64,000 nt of DNA, taken from Streptomyces cylindrosporus. Its GTDB lineage: Bacteria > Actinomycetota > Actinomycetes > Streptomycetales > Streptomycetaceae. The first letter of the stretch is position 1. The number at the start of each line of letters is the position of its first letter. The position numbers and the translations under genes were made by a program. Under the pieces are notes generated by a model. That model was given only the letters and a program-made list of their open reading frames with translations. It was not told the DNA's origin and ran no database searches. The stretch lies in assembly GCF_022698165.1 (NCBI RefSeq), contig NZ_JALDAY010000009.1:248001-312000 (forward strand). Direction: 5' to 3'. This document shows positions 51,493 through 60,338 of the stretch, piece by piece.

Positions 51493-52587
51493 TCACCAGT
51501 CCCCGGGCGCCGTCAGCGGAACGGGAGCGGGCGGCCGTACCGACGTCGTCAGTTCGATGCGGCGCCCCTCCTCCGCCGAGCGGAGCAGCGCGGTCATCGT
51601 CTCCAGTACGTGCAGGGCGAGTTCACCGCTCGCGCGAGGTGCCCGGCGTGCGTCCGCCGCGACGAAGTCCAGCAGCCCGACGCCCCGGCCGCCGTCGACG
51701 TAACCCGCCGACGGCGGCAGCGTGCGCCACTCGGTGTCGTCGAGCGCGAAGAGCCGTACCTCGCCCGCGAAGTGGTTCGGGTCGGGCACCGCCAGGCTCC
51801 CGGTCTCGCCGTGGACCTCGATCGGCGTGGCCGTGGTGGCGACGCCGTCGAAGCTCGTGGTGATCGTGGTCAGGGCTCCGCCGACGTGTTCCAGCACGCC
51901 GGAGACATGGCTGTCCACCTCGACGGGGATCCGCTCGCCCGCGCGCGGGCCGGATCCGATGACGCGCTCGGCGCGCAGCCGGCCGGCCGCGCCGATCACG
52001 GCCCGTACCGGGCCCAGGAGATGGACCAGCGAGGCGAGGTAGTACGGCCCCATGTCCAGCAGCGGGCCGCCGCCGGTCGTGTAGTAGAAGTCGGGGTTGG
52101 GATGCCAGCGTTCGTGGCCCGGCGTGACCATCACGGCCGACGCGGACAGCGGACGCCCGATCCTGCCCGCCTCCACGGCCGCCCGCGCCGTCTGGATCCC
52201 GGTCCCCAGGACCGTGTCCGGGGCGCAGCCGACGCCGACGCCCGCCTCGGCGGCGGCCGCCATGACGGCGCGCGCCTCGGGGAGGGTCGCCGCGAGGGGT
52301 TTCTCGCCGTAGACGTGCTTGCCGTGTTCGATCGCGCCCAGGGCGATCTCGGCGTGCGCCGCCGGGACAGTGAGGTTGAGCACCATGTCCACGTCCGGAC
52401 TGCTCAGCAACTCCCCGACGGACAGCGCCTCGACGCCCGGCAGCCCCGCGGCCACGGCGGCCGACCTCGACGCGTCGAGGTCGGCGACCGCGGTGATCCG
52501 TACGGCGGGACGGCCGACGAGCGTGTCCAGGTACGCGCGGGAGATCACCCCGAGACCTACGACGCCGACACGGTGCGCGTCGCCCAC
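51493..52587 (-). CDS. Gfo/Idh/MocA-family oxidoreductase
   Basis: A 364-residue NAD(P)-dependent sugar oxidoreductase. RVGVVGLGVISRAYLDTL is the Rossmann start, and the catalytic-site signature is HVYGEKPLAATLPEA (EKP motif), with GGGPLLDMGPYYLASLVHLLG further on (conserved Asp and Tyr). GTG 52587 is chosen for AGAGGGG upstream. It begins within the 3' end of the ThuA gene (31-base overlap), so the two are co-translated and probably act on the same sugar. Confidence 0.93.
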   Translation of the reverse strand: MGDAHRVGVVGLGVISRAYLDTLVGRPAVRITAVADLDASRSAAVAAGLPGVEALSVGELLSSPDVDMVLNLTVPAAHAEIALGAIEHGKHVYGEKPLAATLPEARAVMAAAAEAGVGVGCAPDTVLGTGIQTARAAVEAGRIGRPLSASAVMVTPGHERWHPNPDFYYTTGGGPLLDMGPYYLASLVHLLGPVRAVIGAAGRLRAERVIGSGPRAGERIPVEVDSHVSGVLEHVGGALTTITTSFDGVATTATPIEVHGETGSLAVPDPNHFAGEVRLFALDDTEWRTLPPSAGYVDGGRGVGLLDFVAADARRAPRASGELALHVLETMTALLRSAEEGRRIELTTSVRPPAPVPLTAPGDW

Positions 52588-53267
52588 AGCATGCCCCTCT
52601 CGATGACGGTACGGACGTTCGGGTTCTCCAGGACGTCGAGGCTGTGCCCCGGCGTCGTCACCACGATCCGCCCCGCGCCCCACCGCCGGGTCCAGACCGC
52701 CGGGGAGCGCACCGGCCGGTGCCAGGGCTGCCACGGCCGGGCGGGATGCGTGGTGGTGGCGAGTACGTCGATGAGGTCGTCGTGCAGCACCCAGTACTGC
52801 TCGGTGCACAACTCGAAGTCCTCGACCCCCGCGGTGACCGGGTGTTGACGGCCGGCCTCGGTGAACTCGACGGCGTACGGCAGGTAGTTGTCCTCCTGGC
52901 CTCCCGCGCGCTCACAGGGCTCCTTGCCGGGGTGGGTCGCGAACTGCCCGCCCACCAGGTGGAGATAGTCGGAGGAGGAGCGGTACGAGTCGCAGATGCC
53001 GCCGTGCCAGCCGGTGAGGCCGGTGCCCGCCGCGACCGCCGCGCTCAGCCCCGCCACCTGCTCGCCGGTGATCTCCGACATCGTCACGCACTGCACGACG
53101 AGGTCCGTGCCGGCCATCGCGGCCGCGTCGGCGTAGACCTCCGGCGACTCCTCGACGCGGACGGCGTAGCCGTTGCCGCGGAGGAAGGGCAGGAACAACT
53201 CCGTTGCCCGGACCGGCTCGTGGCCCTCCCAGCCGCCTCGGACCACCAGGGCCTGCTTGCGCGTCAT
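52557..53267 (-). CDS. ThuA-domain protein (trehalose-utilisation type)
   Basis: A 236-residue class-I-glutamine-amidotransferase-like protein. VVRGGWEGHEPVRATELFLP, AAVAAGTGLTGWHGGICDSYR and TEQYWVLHDDLIDVLATT are ThuA features. ThuA proteins take part in keto-sugar (3-keto-trehalose) metabolism; partnership with Gfo/Idh enzymes is very common. AAGGAA stands six bases before the ATG. The upstream 250 bases contain no further gene on this strand. Confidence 0.9.
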   Translation of the reverse strand: MTRKQALVVRGGWEGHEPVRATELFLPFLRGNGYAVRVEESPEVYADAAAMAGTDLVVQCVTMSEITGEQVAGLSAAVAAGTGLTGWHGGICDSYRSSSDYLHLVGGQFATHPGKEPCERAGGQEDNYLPYAVEFTEAGRQHPVTAGVEDFELCTEQYWVLHDDLIDVLATTTHPARPWQPWHRPVRSPAVWTRRWGAGRIVVTTPGHSLDVLENPNVRTVIERGMLWATRTVSAS

Positions 53268-53517
53268 GTCGTTCCTTCGTGGGGCGCACGCCCCGGTCGG
53301 TTCGGCGGTCCTCGGGCCGGTGAGCAGCGCGGACCGGATGACAGGATGCGTCAGCCGCTCCCGCCCGCGAAAGAGCGCCCGGCTTCCACGAAAGTTTCGG
53401 GAGCGGACGGGGCCGCGCCCGCACTCCGAGACCGGGCTTGCCGCCGTGTTCCCGGGTCTGGCACGATCGCTTCCCTTGTCACTCGCGCCCCAGGGGCGCG
53501 GTCGTCGAGGAGGTCCG

Positions 53518-54432
53518 GTGCACAGACGGTGGCTGTTCCTGTCGGCGGCCGCGGTGCTCATCGTCGCCTCCCTCACCGCGGTCCTGCTCACCGGCCGCAA
53601 GTCCGAGGCGAGGGACACCGCCGCGACGCCGGCCGCGAGCAGGCACGCCTCCGCCCCGGCCGCGACGACCTCCCCGTCCGCGTCCGCCGACGCCACCGCC
53701 GTATCACCGAAACCCTCGGCCAAGGCCACCGAGCGGAAGCCGTCCGCCTCCGCGACCACCGCGTCGGCGAAGCCGACGGCCACGACCGCCGCCCAACCCG
53801 CCTCCGGCAGCGCGCCGTTGGCGGGACGCATCCGCCCCGGCGTCACCTACCAAGGCGTCGCCACCTTCTACGACGCCGACGGCAGCGGCGCCTGCCTCTA
53901 CGACGCCGGCGGCGACGTCATGACGGGCGCGATGAACACCGCCGACTACGAGGGCTCCAAAGCCTGCGGCGCGTACGTGGTCGTCAGCGCCGCGAACGGC
54001 GCCTCCATCACGGTCCGCATCACCAACGAATGCCCGGGAGACTGCGCCCCGGGCCAGATCGACCTGAGCGCACAGGCGTTCGCGAAGCTCGCGGCGCCGT
54101 CGGCCGGCCGGATCCCGATCACCTGGAAACTGGCGAGCCCGAGCGGCCTCGGCCCGCTGTCGATCCGCTACAAGACCGGGTCGACGCAGTACTGGTGCGG
54201 CATCCAGGTCATCGGCCACCGCAATCCGCTGGCGCGGCTGGAGGTGAGCAGCGGTGGTGTCTGGCGTTCGCTGAAGCGGGAGGACTACAACTACTTCCTG
54301 TCCGAGGACGGCGCCGGATGCGGTGGCGCGATCAGGATCACCGACATCTACGGTCAGCAACTCACCGTGAACGGCATCGCCGTCCGCCCGAACGTCGTGC
54401 AGCCGACCAAGGTCCAGTTCGCCGCGCACTGA
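53518..54432 (+). CDS. Bacterial expansin-like protein (EXLX1 type)
   Basis: A 304-residue protein exported or anchored through an N-terminal helix (WLFLSAAAVLIVASLTAVLL). After a Pro/Ser/Thr/Ala-rich linker (about 40-105) comes a double-psi beta-barrel: GVATFYDADGSGACLYD, TADYEGSKACGAYVVV and ITNECPGDCAPGQIDLS, with the conserved Asp. The second half is a CBM63-like beta-sandwich (STQYWCGIQVIGHRNPLARLEV, WRSLKREDYNYF) with exposed aromatics. Expansins loosen cellulose or cell-wall networks without hydrolysis. GTG 53518 follows GAGGAGG at five bases. A membrane protein gene follows. Confidence 0.9.
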   Translation: MHRRWLFLSAAAVLIVASLTAVLLTGRKSEARDTAATPAASRHASAPAATTSPSASADATAVSPKPSAKATERKPSASATTASAKPTATTAAQPASGSAPLAGRIRPGVTYQGVATFYDADGSGACLYDAGGDVMTGAMNTADYEGSKACGAYVVVSAANGASITVRITNECPGDCAPGQIDLSAQAFAKLAAPSAGRIPITWKLASPSGLGPLSIRYKTGSTQYWCGIQVIGHRNPLARLEVSSGGVWRSLKREDYNYFLSEDGAGCGGAIRITDIYGQQLTVNGIAVRPNVVQPTKVQFAAH

Positions 54433-54510
54433 CCGCTTCCTTACCTCCGCACAAGCAACCCACAGCCCCGCGACCCCCTCTTTCCGGATGTCGGAGGGAA
54501 AGGACGGGAA

Positions 54511-55734
54511 GTGCGGAAGCGGGATACGGCCGGCGCCGTGCCCAGGGGCGGGGTGCGGATCGGCCCCTATCCGCTGCGCCGGCACAACGCGCTGCTCATC
54601 CTGTGGACAGCCCTCTGGTTCCTCGTGGCCGAACGCCATGGAGCCGTGTCCTGGCACTACTTGAGAACCGGCCAGCAACTCCTCTTCAACCAGATCCCCG
54701 GCGGCGGCCTCGCGCTCTACGCCAACCACCCCGAGCTGCAGATCGGCCCGGTCAGCTTCCTGGTCGCCGCGCTGTTCGCGCCGTTCCCGGCCGTACTGGG
54801 CGAGAAGCTCGCCGACGCGTTCATGTCCGGCCTGGGCCTGTACATGCTGGTCCTGGTCGGCCGCGCCGCCGCGGACCACTACCGGGGAACGGGCCTCAAC
54901 CACAGGCGACTTCAGCAGCGCGTGCTGATCGCCGGGGCGGCCTTCATCCCCATGTGGGTGGAGGTCGCGGTCCGTTTCGCCCACCTCGACGACGTACTGG
55001 CGCTGTTCTTCACCACGCTCGCGGTACGAGCGCTGGTGCGCGGCCGGGCTACGGCGGTGGGCGTCCTCCTGGCCCTCGCGGTGGACTCGAAGCCGTGGGC
55101 CGTCGGCTTCCTGCCCCTCCTGCTCGCCCTGCCGCGGCCCGCCCGGCTGCGCTCGGCCGCATGGGCCCTCGGCCTCGTGGCCGCCGCCTGGCTCCCCTTC
55201 TACCTCACCCACCTCGACACGCTGGCCGCCGCCCGCTTCACGATCCCCAACCAGCCCGCGTCGTCCCTGCGCTGGTTCGGCGTCCACGACGCGGCCACCC
55301 CCTGGTGGGACCGCCCCGCCCAGATGCTCCTCGGCATCGCCCTGGGCGCTCTGGCGGTACGGCGCCACCGCTGGCCCGCGGTCGTGCTGCTCGCCGCCGA
55401 CGCCCGCATCGTCCTGGACCCGAGCGTGTACACGTACTACAACGCCTCGGTCCTCCTCGGCACCCTCATCTGGGACTCGATCGGCCAGCGCCGCCTGGTC
55501 CCGTGGGTCAGCTGGATCGCGCTGATCTCGCTGTACGGCAGCGCCCTGCTGATCCCCTCCGACCGCACCCAGGGCCTCATCCGCCTCGCCTTCGCGGTCG
55601 GCTCGGCGGCCTACGTCCTGTGCTGGCCGCAACGCACACCCCGCAGCAGGCGCCGGGGGACACCGGCGCCGGGGCAGGTCCTGCGGGCGGCCCCCGGAGC
55701 GACGGTGAACGCCGGGCACCGCAGCCGGTCCTGA
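54511..55734 (+). CDS. Polytopic membrane protein, GT-C (DUF2029/GT87-like) type
   Basis: A 407-residue protein with nine or ten spans. The outer-loop start WHYLRTGQQLLFNQIPGGGLALYANHPELQIGP and the acidic FAHLDDVLALFFTTLAVRALVRGRA in outline fit polyprenyl-phosphate-mannose-dependent glycosyltransferases of the GT-C fold. A second basic tail (RTPRSRRRG) is cytoplasmic. GTG 54511 is preceded by an AAGGACGG box. It may glycosylate exported proteins or wall polymers, perhaps including the Ser/Thr-rich linker of the preceding expansin (inference). Confidence 0.75.
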   Translation: MRKRDTAGAVPRGGVRIGPYPLRRHNALLILWTALWFLVAERHGAVSWHYLRTGQQLLFNQIPGGGLALYANHPELQIGPVSFLVAALFAPFPAVLGEKLADAFMSGLGLYMLVLVGRAAADHYRGTGLNHRRLQQRVLIAGAAFIPMWVEVAVRFAHLDDVLALFFTTLAVRALVRGRATAVGVLLALAVDSKPWAVGFLPLLLALPRPARLRSAAWALGLVAAAWLPFYLTHLDTLAAARFTIPNQPASSLRWFGVHDAATPWWDRPAQMLLGIALGALAVRRHRWPAVVLLAADARIVLDPSVYTYYNASVLLGTLIWDSIGQRRLVPWVSWIALISLYGSALLIPSDRTQGLIRLAFAVGSAAYVLCWPQRTPRSRRRGTPAPGQVLRAAPGATVNAGHRSRS

Positions 55735-55740
55735 AGGGGC

Positions 55741-57522
55741 TCAGCCCCGATACCCGCGCAGCTTCCGGTACAGCGTCGCGCGGGCGATGCCCAGCGAGGC
55801 GGCGGCGCGGGCCTTGTTGCCGCCGTGCAGGCGCAGGGCGTCCAGGATGGCGGCGCGCTCGGCGTGTTCCATCGGGCTCAGCGGACGGGGCGCCGGCCCC
55901 TCGCGCACCGGGTCCGGCAGCTCGGCCCGCCCGACGGGGCCGGTCGTACGGCGGTGCTCGGCCAACGCCCGTACCAGGTGGGCGAGTTCGGTGACGTTGC
56001 CGGGCCAGGGGTGCTGCTCCAGGGCGCGCAGCGCGTCCAGCGTCCAGGTGAGCGGCGGACGTCCCGGCTCGGGCCTGGGGGCGAGGGCCGACAGCAACTC
56101 CCGGATGTCGTCCGGCCGTTCGCGCAGCGAGGGCAGCGTGACCGAGCGGGCCGCCAGGGTGTCCAGGAGGCGTTTGAGGCAGGGGCCCGGTGGTGTTCCC
56201 GGTGTGTAGGTGACCAGGAGAGGCGCCCCGGGACGCTCGTCCAGCAGGGTGTTGAGAGTGGCCGTGTCCGCCTGCGCGAGACGTTCGACGTGACGGATCA
56301 GCAGGGGGCGTCCGTGCGCCAACTCGTCCGTCTCCGCGGTGAGTTCGGTCTCCGCCGCGTCCACGACCAGCGGATCCGCGGCCAGTTCCCGGGCGAGCGA
56401 CGTCTTCCCGGTGCCGCGCTCGCCGACCAGCAGCAGAGGCTCGGGTGACCTCGCCAGCTCCGCCGCCCGGCCCACCGCGAGCCGCCACGGCACCGACCGC
56501 CCGGCCAGGCCCGCCACGTTCGGCGCGGTGGACGTGACGGGCGGATGCCCCACCGGATCCAGCACCCCGACCGCACCCACGACCGAGCCGTGATGCAGGA
56601 CCGGCGTGAGTGTCGCCGCCGTACACCCGGAACCGGCCGGGAGCCGGATGCGGTACGAGGACGCGGGCGCCGGGAGCAGCGCGGCTCCCGGGCCGTCGGG
56701 GTGCCGACCCGCCGCCGGGCCGGCGGCCGGCGCAACGCCGAAGTCCCGGACCAGACCGACCGCACCCCGCTCCAGCGCCTCCAGCCCCTCCGGCGAGAGC
56801 ACCTCCCCGGCTGCCTCGCTGACCAGGCGGCTGCGGCCGTCGACTGCCACGACCGCGCGACCGTGTTCGCCCACCGCCCTCAAGTACGCGTCCAGCAGCA
56901 CCCGTTCGGCCGCCCGCGACCGCGCGAGCAGTTCCGCCTCGACCGCACTCGCCGTGGCTTCCGCCAGCGGAGCCCCCGGATGCGGGCCGCACTCGGCGCA
57001 CAGCGGGCAGGCCACCGTCACCGTGCCGAGCAACTGACCGGTCTCCGGCGCCCGTACCGGCACGCTCACCGAGGAGACGTCCTGCCACAGGTCGAGGAAG
57101 TGCTCGGGACCGTGCACCTCGGCGCGCCGGTGGGTGTGCAGGGCGACGGCGGCGCTGTTGTGGCCGACCACCTGCTCGGAGAGGTCGGGGCAGGGAGCAC
57201 CCGGCCCCAGTCCGGCCGCCCACAGCACCCGGAGCCGATGATCCGTGAGGACCAGGGACGCCCGGCCGGTGCCGAGGGTGGGCGCGACGCGGTCGAGGAC
57301 GGGACGGGCCGCGGTCAGCAGCGGTGACTCGGGTGCTCGCCGGGTGAGCTGAGACGTGCCCGCCCCGTCGTGTCGTACGCCGAAGAACCGGGCACGCTTC
57401 CAGGCGGCGACGATCTCCTCCGGCACGCCGTCCGGCAGTGGCCGCCCCAGCAGGAAGAGCTCGCGGGCCCTGCGCAGGGAGGCGAGCGTGGGGCGGACTG
57501 AGGGGAGCTCGGCGGTGGTCAC
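55741..57522 (-). CDS. Fis-type (AcoR-like) transcriptional activator with GAF and degenerate AAA+ domains
   Basis: A 593-residue regulator. The N-terminal sensor region (about 60-200) is GAF-like (RASLVLTDHRLRVLWAAG, VGHNSAAVALHTHRRAEVHG), with CPLCAECG as a possible metal or redox site. A second sensor segment spans about 205-330. The ATPase part has a Walker A GERGTGKTS (367-375), but the sigma-54 contact motif GAFTGA is absent. It ends with a Fis-type helix-turn-helix (LHGGNKARAAASLGIARATLYRKL). GTG 57522 is preferred; TAGGCT ten bases upstream is a likely -10 box. It is divergent from the hydroxyquinol operon and is its probable activator. Confidence 0.88.
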   Translation of the reverse strand: MTTAELPSVRPTLASLRRARELFLLGRPLPDGVPEEIVAAWKRARFFGVRHDGAGTSQLTRRAPESPLLTAARPVLDRVAPTLGTGRASLVLTDHRLRVLWAAGLGPGAPCPDLSEQVVGHNSAAVALHTHRRAEVHGPEHFLDLWQDVSSVSVPVRAPETGQLLGTVTVACPLCAECGPHPGAPLAEATASAVEAELLARSRAAERVLLDAYLRAVGEHGRAVVAVDGRSRLVSEAAGEVLSPEGLEALERGAVGLVRDFGVAPAAGPAAGRHPDGPGAALLPAPASSYRIRLPAGSGCTAATLTPVLHHGSVVGAVGVLDPVGHPPVTSTAPNVAGLAGRSVPWRLAVGRAAELARSPEPLLLVGERGTGKTSLARELAADPLVVDAAETELTAETDELAHGRPLLIRHVERLAQADTATLNTLLDERPGAPLLVTYTPGTPPGPCLKRLLDTLAARSVTLPSLRERPDDIRELLSALAPRPEPGRPPLTWTLDALRALEQHPWPGNVTELAHLVRALAEHRRTTGPVGRAELPDPVREGPAPRPLSPMEHAERAAILDALRLHGGNKARAAASLGIARATLYRKLRGYRG

Positions 57523-57567
57523 GGCACCGCTCAGCCTACCGGGAACGGTTGAACAAGCAACAACCCG

Positions 57568-57636
57568 GCGCCGATCAGTTGCCCCGTCTTGTGCCGATCG
57601 GCCGCACCGTCTCGTGCCGATCGGGCGCACTGTCTC
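57568..57636 (+). repeat. Three 23-base tandem repeats upstream of the hydroxyquinol operon
   Basis: Units at 57568-57590 (degenerate), 57591-57613 and 57614-57636 follow GTGCCGATCGG then CGCACNGTCTC. The last two differ at only two positions. The 23-base period places each GTCTC about two helical turns apart on one face of the DNA. Confidence 0.75.
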
Positions 57637-57647
57637 GTATTGAGACA
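57631..57647. promoter_or_regulatory. Palindrome TGTCTC-N5-GAGACA, probable activator site
   Basis: A perfect 6-base arm pair with a five-base centre overlaps the end of the last 23-base repeat, 72 bases upstream of the hydroxylase start. Half-sites GTCTC also occur in each preceding repeat. The adjacent Fis-type activator is the likely binder. Confidence 0.65.
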
Positions 57648-57718
57648 CCCGGCTCCCCGTCCCCGGCCACATGATCTTGAACAGTCGGTGCCTGTCCTCA
57701 TTCCCTGGAGCGTCTCCC

Positions 57719-59467
57719 GTGCACACCGTCGAGCCCGATGTCGTGACCGACGTGCTCATCGTCGGCAGTGGCCCCGCCGGCGCCTCCGCCGCGCTCGCCC
57801 TGAGCGCCTACGGCGTGCCGAACATCGTCGTCACCCGCTATGCGCGCCTCGCCGACACGCCCCGCGCGCACATCACCAACCAGCGGACGATGGAGGTGCT
57901 GCGCGACCTCGGCGTCGAGGACGAGGTGATCGCCAGGGCGACCCCGCAGCACCTGATGGGCAACACGACCTTCTGCACCAGCCTCGCCGGCGAGGAGCTC
58001 GGCCGGGTCCGCTCCTGGGGAAACGACCCGCTCGTCCAGGCCGCCCACGAACTCGCCAGCCCCTCCCGTATGTGCGACATGCCCCAGCACCTCATGGAGC
58101 CCGTACTCATCGACGCCGCCGTCGCGCGCGGCACGCAGCTGCGCTTCAGCACCGTCTACAAGTCGTTCGTCCAGGACGCCTTCGGCGTGACCGTCACCGT
58201 CGAGGACCGGCTGCGCGGCGACGAGTACACCATCCGCGCCAAGTACCTGATCGGCGCCGACGGCGGCCGCAGCCAGGTCGCCGAGGACGCCGGGCTGCCG
58301 ATGGGCGGCCAGATGGGCGTGGCCGGCAGCATCAACATCGTCTTCGACGCGGACCTGAGCAAGTACACCGCCCACCGCCCGTCCACCCTCTACTGGGTGC
58401 TCGCCCCCGGCGCCACCGTCGGCGGCATCGGCGCCGGCCTCGTGCGCTGCGTCCGCCCCTGGAACGAGTGGCTGATCGTGTGGGGCTACGACGTCACGGC
58501 CGGCGCCCCCGACCTGACCACCGAGTACGCCGAGTCCGTCGTACGCCAGCTGATCGGCGACGACGACATCCCGGTGACCATCAAGTCGTCCTCGGCCTGG
58601 ACCGTCAACGAGATGTACGCCGAGACCTACTCCAACGGCCGCGTCTTCTGCGCCGGAGACGCCACGCACCGGCACCCGCCGTCCAACGGCCTCGGCTCCA
58701 ACACCTCCATCCAGGACTCCTACAACCTGGCCTGGAAGCTCAAGCTCGTCCTCGACGGCACCGCCTCCCCGAGACTCCTGGACACCTACACCGCCGAACG
58801 CGCCCCGATCGGACGGCAGATCGTCACCCGCGCCAACAAGTCCATCGGCGAGACCGCCCCCATCTTCGAGGCCCTCGACGGCCTGTCCCCGCAGACCCCC
58901 GAGCAGCTGTGGGCCAACATCGCCGCCCGCAAGGACGACACCGAGGCCGCCCAGAAGCAGCGCGCCAGGCTGCGCGAGGCGATCGCCTTCAAGGTGTACG
59001 AGTTCAACGCGCACGGCGTCGACCTCAACCAGCGCTACACCTCCGCCGCGATCGTCCCCGACGGCACCGCCGACCCCGGCTTCGACCGCGACCCCGAACT
59101 CCACCACCAGCCCACCTCCCGCCCCGGCGCCAAGCTCCCGCACGCCTGGATCACCGCCGGCACCCGCACCCTGTCCACCCTCGACACCGTCGGCCACGGC
59201 CGCTTCACCCTGATCACCGGTGTCGGCGGGACGAGCTGGCTGCGGGCCGCCGAGGCCCAGGACCTGGAGATCGCCACGGTGGTCATCGGGCCCGGCCAGG
59301 AGTACGAGGACCCGTACGGCGACTGGGCGCGGCTGAGCGAGGTGGCCGACGGGGGAGCCCTGCTCGTACGCCCGGACGGTTACGTCGCCTTCCGGTACCC
59401 GACGGCAGCCGAGGACGCCGAACGGATCCTGGCCGACGCGGTCCGGCGGATTCTCGGGCACGCCTGA
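57719..59467 (+). CDS. Resorcinol/phenol-type FAD hydroxylase
   Basis: A 582-residue flavin monooxygenase of the TfdB/resorcinol-hydroxylase group. FAD motif VLIVGSGPAGASAALAL (about 13-29), DG-like YLIGADGGRSQVAEDAG and GD motif VFCAGDATHRHPPSNGLGSN; the C-terminal domain ends in GGALLVRPDGYVAFRYP. GTG 57719 has CTGGAG at nine bases; ATG 57671 in frame has none. The next two genes encode hydroxyquinol dioxygenase and maleylacetate reductase, so the enzyme probably makes hydroxyquinol (benzene-1,2,4-triol) from resorcinol or a related phenol. Confidence 0.92.
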   Translation: MHTVEPDVVTDVLIVGSGPAGASAALALSAYGVPNIVVTRYARLADTPRAHITNQRTMEVLRDLGVEDEVIARATPQHLMGNTTFCTSLAGEELGRVRSWGNDPLVQAAHELASPSRMCDMPQHLMEPVLIDAAVARGTQLRFSTVYKSFVQDAFGVTVTVEDRLRGDEYTIRAKYLIGADGGRSQVAEDAGLPMGGQMGVAGSINIVFDADLSKYTAHRPSTLYWVLAPGATVGGIGAGLVRCVRPWNEWLIVWGYDVTAGAPDLTTEYAESVVRQLIGDDDIPVTIKSSSAWTVNEMYAETYSNGRVFCAGDATHRHPPSNGLGSNTSIQDSYNLAWKLKLVLDGTASPRLLDTYTAERAPIGRQIVTRANKSIGETAPIFEALDGLSPQTPEQLWANIAARKDDTEAAQKQRARLREAIAFKVYEFNAHGVDLNQRYTSAAIVPDGTADPGFDRDPELHHQPTSRPGAKLPHAWITAGTRTLSTLDTVGHGRFTLITGVGGTSWLRAAEAQDLEIATVVIGPGQEYEDPYGDWARLSEVADGGALLVRPDGYVAFRYPTAAEDAERILADAVRRILGHA

Positions 59468-59486
59468 CCGGAAGGAGCGCCCGCGC

Positions 59487-60338
59487 ATGACCACCGACCT
59501 CACCGAGGCCGTCGTCGACAGCCTCAAGGACACGACCGACCCGCGCCTGCGTGAACTGCTCGCCTCCCTCACCCGCCATCTGCACGCCTTCGTCCGCGAG
59601 ACCGAGCCGACGATGGCCGAGTGGGAGCGGGCGATCGACTTCCTGACGGCGACCGGGCAGACCTGCACCGACACCCGGCAGGAGTTCGTGCTCCTGTCGG
59701 ACGTGCTTGGCGTCTCCATGCTCGTCGAGACGATCAACGCCGACGAGCACGGCACCGACAGCACGGTCCTCGGCCCCTTCCACATGACCGAGTCCCCGGT
59801 CCGGGAACTCGGCGCGGACATCGACCTGGTGGGCGGCGGCGAACCGTGCGTGGTCAGTGGGCGCGTGCTCTCGCTGGACGGCACTCCGCTGCCGGGCGCG
59901 CTCCTCGACGTCTGGCAGGCGAACGCCGAGGGCTTCTACGACGTCCAGCAGCCGGAGGTCCAGCCGGCGGGCAACGGGCGCGGACTGTTCACGGCCGACG
60001 CCGAGGGCCGCTTCTGGTTCCGCACCTGCGTGCCGAGCCCGTACCCCATCCCGACGGACGGCCCGGTCGGTGACCTGCTCAAGGCCACCGGTCGCCACCC
60101 CTACCGCCCGGCCCACATCCACTTCATCGCCTCGGCGGCAGGCCATGTGCCGGTCACCACGCACATCTTCGTCGCGGGCAGCGAGCACCTCGACTCGGAC
60201 GCCGTGTTCGCGGTCAAGGAGAGCCTGGTGCAGGACTTCGCCGAGACCGACGACCCGTCCCTGGCACGGGAGTTCGGCGTCCCGAACCCGTTCCGGCACG
60301 CCCGCTTCGACCTCGTGCTCAACCCGGGCCGGTCATGA
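59487..60338 (+). CDS. Hydroxyquinol 1,2-dioxygenase (intradiol)
   Basis: A 283-residue Fe(III) intradiol dioxygenase that opens hydroxyquinol to maleylacetate. Iron ligands are placed as in catechol dioxygenases: Tyr151 (GFYDVQ), Tyr186 (PSPYPIP), His210 and His212 (RPAHIHF). The N-terminal helical dimerisation domain is intact (about 1-100, QEFVLLSDVLGVSMLVETIN). GAAGGAG stands nine bases before the ATG. The last four bases overlap the next start (ATGA). Confidence 0.95.
   Translation: MTTDLTEAVVDSLKDTTDPRLRELLASLTRHLHAFVRETEPTMAEWERAIDFLTATGQTCTDTRQEFVLLSDVLGVSMLVETINADEHGTDSTVLGPFHMTESPVRELGADIDLVGGGEPCVVSGRVLSLDGTPLPGALLDVWQANAEGFYDVQQPEVQPAGNGRGLFTADAEGRFWFRTCVPSPYPIPTDGPVGDLLKATGRHPYRPAHIHFIASAAGHVPVTTHIFVAGSEHLDSDAVFAVKESLVQDFAETDDPSLAREFGVPNPFRHARFDLVLNPGRS

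Noticed and set aside
57698..59884. 728-codon minus-strand frame opposite the hydroxylase and dioxygenase genes
   Set aside because: Shadow of two well-supported genes; no family features and composition typical of antisense frames.
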